62,949 nt of DNA from Pilatotrama ljubarskyi (Eukaryota; Basidiomycota; Agaricomycetes; Polyporales; Polyporaceae). This document shows, in pieces, positions 1 to 10,231 of this stretch (positions are counted from its first letter, which is position 1; each line of letters starts with the position of its first letter). The notes beneath the pieces are model-generated. The model had not been told where the DNA came from and ran no database searches. It saw only the letters and a program-made list of their open reading frames with translations. The position numbers were made by a program, and so were the translations under genes. The stretch covers positions 1 to 62,949 of the forward strand of contig MU277785.1 in NCBI GenBank assembly GCA_022385805.1, read 5' to 3'.

Positions 1-65
1 CCAAGTGCTCCACAGGTAAGCTGAGCCTAGCGGGCTTTCCGCTGCGTGCCAAGCCCTGCTCAACA
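1..65 (+). repeat. 3' end of an LTR cut by the window edge
   Basis: These 65 bases are identical to the last 65 bases of the complete LTR at 5613-5879 and end in the same TCAACA terminus. Whether this is a solo LTR or the 3' LTR of a full element lying to the left cannot be seen. The orientation is the same as the downstream copy. Candidate target-duplication bases just after it are CTGAC, which cannot be checked without the left flank. Confidence 0.85.
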
Positions 66-2346
66 CTGACCGTGCCATGGTATGAAGTCCGAACCTCTTG
101 TTGGTCAGGATGACAACGCAGTACAGCCTTCCAGTTCTGGGCCAGTGAGCATTGTCTAGTGGCACAATGTTGCTCGTCACATAACGTCTGGGCTATGGAG
201 CTGATCTAGGCATAGATAGGTGATTGTGTTTTGCGGGGCGGTATGGTCTCGGATATGAACAGTGTCGCGTTCTACTCGGACTTCGAACGACACTTGATAC
301 TATCGGGCAACCAAGTACTCCTCGGCCTTGTTCAGACCCCATCACCAAGCCAGTGCAACCCACAGTACGCATCGAAGTCGGCCCAAAGCATGTGAAGAGA
401 CGTCGCTAATGTACACAGCTGCAAATACGTGTGAGTCGTCTTCAGAAATATGTGGCTTCGAGGCCGCGTTCGTTGACTTGTCGTGAGCGTTGCTCCACAT
501 GCATGTGTCAGTAGCACGCTCGCTGATCAGCCTACAAGCAGCTATAGTCACAGTAGCGATTGACGGGCCGGGCTGTGAAGATAGATCCCGGGATTCAGCG
601 CGTCCGATTGTGATCGGTGAATGTTCATGTGCAGTGTCAGGCATCGGTAGGATGCATCGGAAGGCTCTGAGATTCTGCCGTCTCTCACTGTGTTGACCTT
701 GTGTCACTGACGAAGACTCGAATCTCGGTGAGTTTCCATTCTGCAAGGCTTTGTGGCGTTCCGTTGGCGCGATGGGGCTCTCCCGCTATCACGACGGGCA
801 TTACCCAATATTCCCAGCTGCAACAGTCTAGGAAAAGGGCAGCGACTGTTCTCATTTTGGCGACGTGTTCAGCAACGAAGAAAAGTGGACGACTACGTTG
901 ACTTGAGTAAGTACATCGCTGAATGCGGCATACAAACAGCTGTTTGGGCAAAGCTCAGTATCGCCAACATATTCCCTCTAGGGAAAGGAAAACACGCCCC
1001 GGTCCATTTCCTCTGTGTTTCGGAGGAGATCATTGTCCATGAGACTTTGAGGACTCTTCAACTCGGCGCTGACGAGGCTATGGGAAGCTCGAGGCATGCG
1101 CACTCCCCATCGATGTTCACATGCACCCACAACTCTGCATGTGCATCGATAGATGTCTTTGTTTTTCGGACCACATGCTATGCGTACCAAGATACAGAGC
1201 CGCCGAACGACTGCGACAATAAGTTAATCCCGGGATCTCTGATATGTTGTAACACTTGCCGTGTACATCTCGCAGTGTGACGGCAGCAACATTGGTTATA
1301 CCGGTGATTTTCCTGCGTTTCAGGGCATCCGTAGGAATCAACCTGAGGGGATTCAGATGCTGCCATGCACAGACCGGCGTCGAATACATCACTGCACAAT
1401 TATGACACTCCGGGACGGGAATGGCATGTAGCTGAGATATTCCTTAAGCACGACGGCGACATTAGTTGGGTACCAAGGCGGCGAAGAAACTGCTGCAGCA
1501 AGAAGCATCCGGCGAGTCGGACGCTGTATAGGCATCGTGATCACTCATGGGCAGCACCCTAGTTCATGTGCGATAGGCCATCCGAGTACTCCAATGCGCT
1601 TCGACTTTGCCGAAAGCCGCATGGCTCTTGGTCTGCCAGACTGTCAAGGAATTCAATGCTCGCAAGCGATGTACGAGAACCCCGTCGGAAAACCGGCGCG
1701 GCAGGTTCAAACCAAGTCAGGTACCTATCTCGCATTGTCCTGCACGAGCCGTCGAGCCGGTGAGCCGCGGGCTCATGATACGGCGTCCAGTGGTGAAGTT
1801 CACATGGACCCACAAACGGCAGAGGGCCGTAGCATCTTCCATCATTGTTCTGCACGCTGAGTTACGTACCGAACAACATCATGTGTCAGGGAGTTTCTGC
1901 CACTCACGAGGAAGCTTTGTGTTCCCTTCCGAAGCAGTTTCCAGCACATCGGCCGAGTGAAGGACCGTATTCCGGAGTTTTAGTGGAGTGGACAGCGCGA
2001 TAATTTCGCACTACGTTTATGCGAACTCAGGCATATAGGCAATAAGTCCATGCCATTGAAAGTGTTCCTTCACAAACGATACAAAGCAATTCAATACACA
2101 GCAAAACGACATAGCAGAGTCCGAGCTGTGGTATGGCAGTCGCCGGCCGACTCAGACCCCAAGCGAGAGCATAACCTGCGTTCCACAACACGCAGTAGGG
2201 CAGAATAGGACGTATGTGGCTGGTGACGCATGCCAGGGAACGTCACCAGTGCGGACGGGGTAACAACGGCGCTGTCACTCGTAGCCACTCTGCGCTCGAT
2301 CTCCAGGGCTGGCACTAGCGACAGGAGGGTGCACAACTGCGCTGAA
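66..2346. other. gene-free accessory stretch
   Basis: I see no convincing coding region. The short open frames here have no recognisable protein features or intron continuity. Positions about 1079-1190 resemble 6427-6537, including the shared words GGGAAGCTCGAG and GTTCACATGC, so at least part of this stretch belongs to the tandem duplication that carries the downstream kinase-like gene. Confidence 0.5.
1079..1190. repeat. diverged direct repeat, copy 1 (partner 6427-6537)
   Basis: An imperfect match to 6427-6537 starts at GGGAAGCTCGAG, continues through a GTTCACATGCRCCCACA segment and ends near a shared CATCGATA/CATCGGTG and GAGATACG-like tail. It lies beyond the 3' end of the kinase-like gene in both modules. 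It is noncoding as far as can be seen. Confidence 0.55.
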
Positions 2347-3659
2347 CTATGGCAGACGACTTAGCATGTTATTGCATACTGATCTACATGCTGAACCTAC
2401 CAATGACACTGCATCGCGAAACACACCACCGAGGAGCGACTCGTTGCGGGGCTTCACTCTCCATGACTTCTGCAGAGCGGAAGACTTGCGCCGTATTGAC
2501 TTCCAATTCTGGAGCGCGTCAGCTGCCTCTGGTCGCGCGCCAGGGTCAATTGCGGTCATTGACGCCACAAGAGGAGCTATCATCTCTACGTTGGAGAATT
2601 TCTGACCAACGATGGTGAGTTCGGCGTTGTATCGCAGGAGGCTAAAGAACCTACCTCTAGGAAGACTTGACGAAAGAGCTTGCCTACAATGTAGACGTCG
2701 GTCTTGAAGGGGTCATAAGGGACCTCGTTCGAAAGCTCAGGGACGGTCTCTTCTAGGCCATCCACGCCGAGCACTTTTCGAGAGGTGTCGTCAGGCGAGA
2801 AACGAGTCGAGATGCCAAAGTCGAGGAAAAAGTACTTGACGCGCACTCCGGAACGGGATAGGACTGGCGCGTAGCCATTCGCGCCGGGCAAGGAGTGTGT
2901 GAGTATCGGATGGAACCCCCTCGGATACAAGGCGGTGGCATCCATCATGACATTATTGTAGGCACAGTCTCTGTTGTGATTGGGTGGACCGTCATCGCGT
3001 GTTAAAGGAACGAAGCAATGCAACATACCGATGTGCGACGTTATGCTCATGCATGAAAAGGAGTCCCTGGGTGTATTTATCAATTACCGGAGAGACTTAC
3101 GATGAAGCTGAAACTTGCCTCCAGTATCTGCTCACCGCATTCCATGACGTCTTCTATAGTCTCGAACGGAGGGTCATCGATGTATCGCAGGTAGGGCATC
3201 ACCATGAATGAGATATTAGGGTCCGTAGGATGCGGCAAAACGTCCAGCAGAGGGATGCAATGGTTACAAGGGTCCTGCCTCAGCGCCTCTGAGGAGAAAT
3301 AACGACAGATCTCTAGTTCTTCAGAGGCAGAGAGGACCTTCTTCAAGCACACGAGCTTGCCGTCAGATATGCGAGTAGCGTCTGTCACGGTGACGCCGCT
3401 CAGCTGAACAGACGATGAATTGCGAGTCAGCATCTTGACGCAGGCAGGCGGTGACTGGACAAACCGGAAGTCCTATGAAGTCTTCGGTTTTGAAGACTGA
3501 CACCTGCCGGACTTTCCAGGACGGCTGCCAGTCGGGTCGATAGCGAGGACGTAGCAAGTATCCATGAGACTCCAGATGCGAGTACAGATCCCTCCAGGCA
3601 ACCTCATATGAGGTCAAGCCCAATCCATCGTGTTCGACGATAGGGGGGTCGGACTCCAT
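2347..3659 (-). CDS. basidiomycete protein-kinase-like protein, module copy 1
   Basis: The predicted protein is a kinase-fold protein of about 370 residues from a family expanded in mushrooms; its substrate is unknown. The start is the ATG at 3659 (MESDPPIV), chosen because the paralogue begins at the matching place. Five exons can be joined: ...FIGLP, then LSGVTVTDATRISDGKL..., GLLFMHEHNVAHR, DCAYNNVMM..., and KFSNVEMIAPLV... to the end. Kinase marks are visible: VCLKKV (ATP-binding lysine), AHRDCAYNN (catalytic loop, split by an intron), LDFGIS (metal-binding aspartate) and VPYDPFKTDVY. A glycine loop is not obvious. It is divergent from the small gene starting at 4583 and paralogous to the gene at 6903-8167. 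Because HRD, DFG and the lysine all survive, activity is possible but unproved. Confidence 0.85.
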
Positions 3660-4582
3660 TGCGACCTGGTAAATTGTAAGGGGGAGGGCTGAGAGGGGAG
3701 ACGGAAGTGGGGCGGTTCGAACCGCTTGAGCTTGAGCGATTGAAAGGTGCCTACTTGTGACAGCCAGGTTATAACTCAACCCTAACCTAGTCGCATCTCC
3801 CATCATGAGCGCCACGTTCCTCGCCAAGTTCTGCAACAGCGGTTCCGACTCCCGGCCGGGAAGTATTATAAAAGTACTTCAAATTTGTATTTGCTCACCG
3901 TTCAACAGGTTCAAGTTGTACAAAAACCGCGGTTTCGAATTCTGCGCGGCATCCATGTCCGGTGCTCATAGGCTCATAGTCAGGACGCAAAACAAAGAGT
4001 TCTGCGTCCGCTGCTCTCGGGGTCTCTCATTTTCGCAGATATCATGATCATGGCACCGCTGGCCGCTCGGGCGAGCCGCTGACAACCCTGAGATGAGAAT
4101 GCGCGAAGCGTGCATTTACGTACATCGAGTTCTTGTGCGTAGACGGCTTCCGCGTCTCCTCAGTTCGCATTACGCGAACGTGGCATGCTGTCGCCCGGCT
4201 GAACTTCACCTGGAATATTTCAGCTGCTTCCTCATCATCCACCTCGTCCACATTTCCACGACCAAACAACGAGCCGGACAGCCTAGCACTCCAGTATTGA
4301 CACCGCAGTGCAGAGCTACAGTATAAAGAGGCACCCTCTATGGCCACCGGTACTGACCATCACGCAGCACTCCCGCTCCGACTTGCACCCCTCATCAGGC
4401 AGGAAGCCTTCTATCATATAGTCCCAGCGTCACCAGTAGGTGGTATCTGGCGTCAGTCACTACCCATCTGCGGACCACGCAACATCTAGATTGGCGAGTG
4501 TCCTAACCCACTTGATTTAAATCCGTACGATGCTGACGCCCCGTAGCTAGATCCTCGATTTCTCTTTTCCGTCGAGTCAATC
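3660..4582. promoter_or_regulatory. divergent intergenic region of module copy 1
   Basis: This 923-base region lies between two start codons facing away from each other. The equivalent region in copy 2 is 940 bases. It holds a TATAAA at 4322 facing the plus-strand gene and an AT-rich palindromic AAGTATTATAAAAGTACTT near 3860-3880 that could serve the minus-strand gene. I see no coding region in it. Confidence 0.5.
4322..4327 (+). promoter_or_regulatory. TATA box of the copy-1 small gene
   Basis: TATAAA followed by GAGGC lies 261 bases upstream of the ATG at 4583. The second module has TATATAAGGC 274 bases upstream of its ATG, so element and spacing are conserved between paralogues. A 5' leader, perhaps with an intron, would fill the distance. 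Confidence 0.5.
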
Positions 4583-5506
4583 ATGGCCGCCGCTTCTAAC
4601 CAGTGGGCTGCTGTCGCGGACACCGTGAACTCGATTACCCTCGCCAATATGGCCGTGGCCATAGTATCTGCTGGTGTCAGCGCTGCAGGTACACTCGGTG
4701 CTGCTCGCTTACTCGCCAGAGGACCTGGCGGCTACGCAGCTCAAATCACTGAGCTAGACAGGATTATCACGTCGTGGGAGAAGTGCCTCAGAGATCTGAA
4801 GCCTGACGAGATAGCCCAGATTGAGTCTGAATGCGGTCCGGGCGCGGTGAAGACTATGCAAGGTCGTCTGGCCAAGTGAGTCATATCGTCTGCCGGTGTG
4901 AGGCGCGACACTAAGTTACGCCCTGGTACAGTCTCCATCAGCTGCGGGACCTCCTGGAACGGCAAGTCAAAGAAGCATCCTTTTGGCAGAAGTGCTCTTG
5001 GAGGCCGAATGAATTATCTGCAACGCTAGAAGACGTTCGGACGGTGTCTACGCCGCGGACACGGAGTTCGACGTCCGTACTCCAAGCTCGACATCAACTA
5101 GTTCGCTTGGTACTGACACACCGTTGAAGAAATCTACCAGAACCTACAGACGGGAGCTACAATACTTCGTAGCATGACGGCGGAGGCACGGGAATCGATG
5201 GCCCAGGGTGCGGCCACTACTCCAAAAACAACCCCGAGCCCGCCCTCTGCGAGTTCTTCTATCTCTATGGCATCTGTTCGTCCGGCACATTCTGGCACTA
5301 ATCAAGGTCGGGAACGTCATGATCTCTTGCTTCTGCTGACACGATACCAAACCGTAATCCTTCCACTCCACTCCCCCGCTGCGGCGTATCATACTCCTCA
5401 AGGCCCTAGGCAGACTCCCGCCGACGTTGCATTCAATCACAATTTCTACCAGCTGGTCAACTTCGTCATGGGTAGGCGTGATGACTTTCTCGAGAACGTG
5501 AACTGA
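4583..5506 (+). CDS. unrecognised small protein with N-terminal hydrophobic segment, module copy 1
   Basis: I do not recognise this family. The first exon encodes about 98 residues beginning MAAASNQWAAVADTV, with a likely membrane or hydrophobic helix (AVAIVSAGVSAAGTLGAARL, residues about 24-43), then GPGGYAAQITELDRII and CGPGAVKTMQ. An intron starts at GTGAGT (4877) and the next exon reads LHQLRDLLERQV...FWQKCSWRPNEL. A later exon encodes EIYQNLQTGATILRSM and a Ser/Thr/Pro-rich tract, and the last exon ends FYQLVNFVMG then a short tail to TGA at 5506. The central intron borders are unresolved. The paralogue at 9108 shares the N-terminus, the W-K-C-S-W-R block and the QLV-F-MG block. An LTR sits 107 bases beyond the stop. 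Confidence 0.65.
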
Positions 5507-5607
5507 TGAGCATGGGCTAGCGTACATGGCTCCTTATTACCGGCGTGCACAGCGCCGCCCCCCTGGATATCGCAACAATTGATATGGTGAGTATCCGCCG
5601 TCAGCGG

Positions 5608-5612
5608 CGTTA
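5608..5612 (+). repeat. target-site duplication CGTTA, left copy
   Basis: CGTTA directly precedes the LTR terminus TGTTGA; the right copy is at 5880-5884. The perfect pair proves insertion of the element as a unit. Confidence 0.93.
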
Positions 5613-5879
5613 TGTTGAACTAGGCGCTTAGTAATAGCAGCATAGTCAACCGGTCGCACTTAGTCATAGGTGCTGACGCACGGACAATAGAGTTTGTGGC
5701 TGGTAGATACTGGATAGTTCTAGCACAGCCACATGTACAAGTAGTATATAAGACCGCTCTGTAGGAGCGGATCTCTAAGTCGCTTCCTACCCTCAACCAC
5801 TACGTGTGCCTCTACCAAGTGCTCCACAGGTAAGCTGAGCCTAGCGGGCTTTCCGCTGCGTGCCAAGCCCTGCTCAACA
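5613..5879 (+). mobile_element. solo LTR of an LTR retrotransposon
   Basis: A 267-bp element begins TGTTGA and ends TCAACA, which are inverted repeats of each other. It is flanked on both sides by CGTTA (5608-5612 and 5880-5884), a clean 5-bp target-site duplication. Inside are a TATATAAG box at 5745-5752 and, just after it, a CCGCTC...GAGCGG hairpin, as expected for the U3/R start. No internal gag-pol sequence follows, so this is a solo LTR left by recombination. Its final 65 bases equal positions 1-65 exactly, which suggests recent activity of the family. Copia versus gypsy cannot be decided. Confidence 0.93.
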
Positions 5880-5884
5880 CGTTA
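5880..5884 (+). repeat. target-site duplication CGTTA, right copy
   Basis: CGTTA directly follows the LTR terminus TCAACA and matches 5608-5612. Confidence 0.93.
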
Positions 5885-6902
5885 GTCCCACTGCAGTGCG
5901 GGTACACGTAGACTTGACACTCGCGGGAGTATTCATCAAGGATGAACGCGGCCATGCGCAATTGCGAAGATGCCCGTTGTACGGACGGGATTCCACGCCG
6001 TGTCTGTGTGCGCTCACCGTGAGATGCTCTTGGTGTTAAGGCATTAGTAATACTTACGGCGCCGTCGGAACCCAGGTACTAGGAGTGACTACTGTATTGT
6101 CTTTTCTGATACTTACGCTCGGTTACATAGTGGTACTAAACTACAAGACCACAATTCCATATTGCTACAGCAACCACGGCTTCCTTGCAGGCTGACCGAC
6201 AGCATCCGGATCGTGAAAGCGACTCGTGTTGAGTGCCAGGTATTGGCAGACGTGTCAGAAAAACTGCAAACTGGACCTGGGCGGCTTTCTCCTTGTATAG
6301 ACGAAGTCGAAGTGTGGGTTCTCATCCGCAGAAGCTTACCGCACTCAAAGAATTGAGTCTCTCGCGACCTGACCTTTGTTGCTGCACAAGTAGCATCGCT
6401 CGATGCACGGCGCGTTGACGCTGTCGGTGGGAAGCTCGAGGGCTTTCGTATCAACGTTCACATGCGCCCACAGTTCTATAGCTAGTGCATCGGTGTACTT
6501 CCTTGTTCTTCGACATGCACATGTTCATCGAGATACGTAACATGGCGCTTGACAATGGCGCTGTAGACTTATTTCCGACACTCGGTACTCACCAGGATCG
6601 TGACAGTGCCGAAAGGATATCGCAAGAATAAAGGGTAATATTGAATGGAAACCTGAACGTCACGATGCCATAGTAGGAGACGTGAGAATGTAGACTTCGT
6701 GAACATCATAGAACAAGCTTCGCATGAAACAACGGCATGGCTCTGCGAGTCGAGCGTAGCAAAGGCAACAGAGAGTACACGAGACATACAGAGACATGTT
6801 CGCTTCTATTCAGCAACGCCCCCCATGGGCGGTGGGCAGTGGACCGAGGCTCGTTCCATGTAAAGCCGAGTTCACCTGTCGGGAAATGTGAATACATCGC
6901 AT
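5885..6902. other. gene-free spacer between the two modules
   Basis: No convincing coding region is seen between the LTR and the 3' end of the second kinase-like gene. Positions 6427-6537 carry the diverged repeat matching 1079-1190. The spacer from that repeat to the kinase gene is about 0.37 kb here and about 1.16 kb in copy 1, so the copies differ by an insertion or deletion. Confidence 0.5.
6427..6537. repeat. diverged direct repeat, copy 2 (partner 1079-1190)
   Basis: This is an imperfect copy of 1079-1190, sharing GGGAAGCTCGAG and the GTTCACATGCRCCCACA segment. It marks the duplication as extending past the kinase-like gene. Confidence 0.55.
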
Positions 6903-8167
6903 CTAGGACTGGTACAACATACCCACCAGCGTGAGGGCGTCGCGAAACATGCCGCCAAGAATTGATTCGTTACGCGGTTTAACCCTCCATGACCTCTGCA
7001 AAGCAGACACCTTGCTTCGTATCGATTTCCACGCCTCGAGCGCTTTGCTAGCGTCTGGACGTGCGGCCGGATCCATGGCCGTCATTGACATGACCAAGGA
7101 CGCGATCATCTCTAAGTTGGAGAATTTCTGGCCCTAAGGTGAGGATGGTGGACGTTCGTAGATATTGCGATCACATACCTCAAGGAAGGTACGACGGAAA
7201 AGGGCACCGAGGATGTATATGTCGGTTTTGAATGGGTCGTATGGGACCTCCTTGGAGAGCTCTGGTACCGTGTCTTCAAGCCCATCGTCGCCTAAGACAA
7301 GTCTCGGCGATTGACCTGATGCAAAACGAGTCGAAATGCCAAAATCGACAAGGTAATAAGTGACATGAACGGTAGAACGCGGGAGGACGGGCGCAGCCGA
7401 GGACGCGTCGGGCAGAGACTCTGTAAACACAGGATGAAATCCTTCGGGGTACAGAGCAGTGCCGTCCATCATGACGTTCTGGTATGCACAATCTCTGTCG
7501 GATATTTAGGATAGAATTGCGGGAGCCAGGCATTGGGACCTACCGGTGAGCAACACCATGCTCATGCATGAAAGCCAGTCCCTGGTACAAGGTCCATTGA
7601 GGAAGGAAAGAGGAAAGAGAGATCACGTCGCACTGACCTCGATGATCTGTTCACCACAGTCCAAAACGTCTTCGATTGTCTCGAAGGCAGGGTCGTCAAT
7701 GGGTCGCAGGAATGGCATCACCATGAAGGAGACTTCCGGGTCCGTAGGATGCTGGAGGACATCCAGAAGGGGTACGCAGTGATTACGGGAATCGTGCCGG
7801 ATTTCTTCGGTCGAAAAGTACTGGCATATGCTAAGCTCTTGCGAGGAAGAGGACACCTTCTTGAGATACACTAATTTGCCATCTGAGACGCGTGTTGCAT
7901 CTATCATGCGGGTGCCATGCAACTGGCTAGGCCATTAGTCGTTGAATGTGCGTCACCATGAGGAAGCTCACAACGTACAGGTAGTCCTATGTAGTCCTCT
8001 GTTTCGTAGATTGGGATCTGACGAGTCTTCCATGAAGGCTGCCATCCTGGACGAAAGCGGGGGCGTAGAACATATCCGCGAGCCTCTAAGAAGGCGCACA
8101 GGTCCCTCCAGTAGACCTCGTATGAAGCTAATTCTAGGTCTTCTTCACTAAAGTACGGTTCAGCCAT
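6903..8167 (-). CDS. basidiomycete protein-kinase-like protein, module copy 2
   Basis: This is the paralogue of the gene at 2347-3659, with the same exon plan. The start at 8167 gives MAEPYFSEEDLELASYEV, and the first exon ends ETEDYIGLP as in copy 1. The following exons carry IDATRVSDGKLVYLKKV (ATP-binding lysine), GLAFMHEHGVAHR joined to DCAYQNVMM (catalytic loop), LVDFGISTRF (DFG) and VPYDPFKTDIY. The last exon reads FSNLEMIASLVMSMTAMDP... and ends with RDALTLVGMLYQS and a TAG at 6903-6905. All visible catalytic residues are kept. The two copies are clearly homologous yet well diverged at protein level, so the duplication is not recent. The role is unknown; signalling is inferred from the fold only. 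Confidence 0.85.
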
Positions 8168-9107
8168 TTGCCGCAGAGATAGCGCAGATTATGCTGTTGT
8201 ACGATGGTGTGGGGTGTGTGGGAGTTGCCGACGCAGACTTCACGCAAGGGGAGCAGGGGTTTCTGGAGGGCCGTACTTACTCTGGGACTCGGGAGCGTCA
8301 GTACGGTACTTGTGACAGCTGATGAGCGCTCAAGCGCTCACCCGCGGCGGAACCCTAACCTTGAACATGTGTCACACGAACCTCCCGCTGTCTGAGTGAC
8401 TCCGACCATCGTCAGTCATCGCACATACAATTCTCATCTGTTACGCCCATCTTCGCAAAACGTCCGTCCTACTCTACTTCTCGCAACAAGGTTGTAAGGC
8501 ATAGACACAAAAGACTCTTCCTATTTAGGTACCGCTGCCGTGAACGCTGCCCGACTCGCTAGCCCAGAACCAGCAGTGGGAGCATTCCTGTCGGGACGCA
8601 CTTATAGTACGTTACCCGCTTGGTGGCTATATATTACGTACCTTGTTGAACCCGCTTCCATCACCCGCCTCACGCGGCGGTTCTGTTCTTGTTTTTCATT
8701 GTAAGGCATGCTAACGCCCGTCAGACGTCCTTCCATCAAGTCAAGGATGGCTGGTGTCGGCAGTGTGCCGCAATGTGTCGAATCCGAGCAGAGCGTCAAG
8801 GTGAGTGTCCTACGCCGCCCAGCCCAATGCACATATATAAGGCCAAGCTCAGGAGGCATGTCCAGCACCATTCAGCGCAGCTACTGAGATCCCCTGGTCG
8901 GGATTACATCTACATTCTCTAAACGCCCTCGCCATATCAGCTGGGAACTACGATAGTCGCCAAATCACTGTCTAACGTCCTAGCTACCAGGTCATTGCCG
9001 ATTACCTCGACGTTGGACCTCCACTGACGAAGGAAGTGCATGCATAGACCCTGCCAAACTCACCTCCGACAAATCAATCCACCAACGCTCCCCCACCATC
9101 GTCTATC
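8168..9107. promoter_or_regulatory. divergent intergenic region of module copy 2
   Basis: These 940 bases lie between the two divergent start codons, nearly the same length as in copy 1. They contain TATATAAG at 8834-8841 facing the plus-strand gene. Nothing convincingly coding is seen. The upstream half is too diverged from copy 1 to align by eye. Confidence 0.5.
8834..8841 (+). promoter_or_regulatory. TATA box of the copy-2 small gene
   Basis: TATATAAG followed by GC lies 274 bases upstream of the ATG at 9108, matching the placement of the TATA box in copy 1. Confidence 0.5.
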
Positions 9108-10231
9108 ATGGCCGCATCAAACCAATGGGTAGCTGTCACGGACTCTGTTAGCTCGATCTCCCTGGCGCAGATGGGATTTGCCGTAGTGTCCACGAGCTTG
9201 AGTGCGCTCAGTGCGCTGGGTGCCGCGAATCTAGTTGCGAGGGGTCCCGGCGGGTACAGAGCCCACATCACTGACTTAGAGATGGTCATCAAGTCCTGGG
9301 AGACCTTCCTGCAGAATCTGTCCCCGAGCGCAGCGGCTCGGATAGATGCCGATTGCGGTCCTGGGTCAGTCCAGCAGATGCGCGCTAGAGAGAGGAAGTA
9401 AGTACATCGCCCGCACTGCAGTTGTCTCGTCGCTGACCCTATGCATCGCATACACTTTGTAGCCTCAATATCGCCATGGCGGCCTTCATCCAGCAGGTCG
9501 ATCGAGCCACTATTTGGGAGAAGTGTTCGTGGAGGGAAAATGGTCTTTCAGAGGCCCTGGCTCGCACTCAGCGTATTATCCGTTCGGCAGATGCTGATTT
9601 CAGAGTACGTGCTCTGCGAAAGTGCTGCTATAGTGACTAATGTACCAATTACCACAGCTCGCCACGGACAGGACCAAGCGTGAGTTAATTTATAGCATGG
9701 TCGATGATGCCCGCGGCGCACCATTCTTGCCTACGCCGATGGGTACGCCCAGCATGCCTCATGCTCAGCCTCGCCAAGGTGGGCATAACGAATGTCCCCT
9801 ATTGTTTACGCGCTGACTTTCAAATCTGTCACAGGAGTGCCTACTGGCATGGGACCACCCGGTCCGATGCCACACCATCTCCCAACACAAATGCCTCCAG
9901 ATTTGGCTGCGAGCACCTTCGACCAGCTCGTAAGGTTTACCATGGGGTAGGTCTATGGCTTGACTCTGCTCCAACTCAATCTGATGCCGAGCGCGATCTA
10001 GCGTATATATCGCCGTTTGCCCGGCGTTCCCGTCGCGGTCATGCACCGAGGGGAGACCATAACGTCTGAACTGCGCAATGTGCAGGATGTTCCTTCGCGA
10101 TCGTCATTGACGACTACCTAAGCCGGCCACACGTCGCTGTCAAGTCGTTCTTGGCCATCATGGCGGTATTCTCCGACCATCATATACCCCGCGCAATGCA
10201 TCTCCTCGAGGTAGTTCTAGGCGACTCATAG
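9108..10231 (+). CDS. unrecognised small protein with N-terminal hydrophobic segment, module copy 2
   Basis: This is the paralogue of the gene at 4583. Exon 1 encodes MAASNQWVAVTDSVSS, a hydrophobic stretch around FAVVSTSLSALSALGAANLV, then GPGGYRAHITDLEMVIKSW and CGPGSVQQMRARERK. After an intron at 9399 the next exon reads NLNIAMAAFIQQVDRATIWEKCSW and continues to SADADFR. Later exons give LATDRTKRELIYSMVDDARG, a Pro/Met-rich linker (MGPPGPMPHH) and FDQLVRFTMG. The gene may stop at TAG 9948-9950. Alternatively it splices at GTAGGT (9947) to an open frame ending at 10231 (RPHVAVKSFLAIM...VVLGDS). The common CAG acceptor at 10085 puts that frame out of register, while an AAG acceptor at 10120 keeps it. 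The function is unknown. Confidence 0.6.

Noticed and set aside
1690..1735. Possible tRNA T-loop (GGTTCAAACC) at about 1708
   Set aside because: The flanking bases do not form a T-stem or acceptor stem and no anticodon arm precedes it.
3900..3965. tRNA-like T-arm word (GGTTTCGAATTC) near 3930
   Set aside because: The stem has a mismatch, and no A box, D-arm or acceptor stem could be found around it.
1..5879. A full LTR retrotransposon between the two LTR copies
   Set aside because: The DNA between them encodes the kinase-like and small genes, not gag-pol, and the right LTR has its own target duplication, so it is an independent solo insertion.
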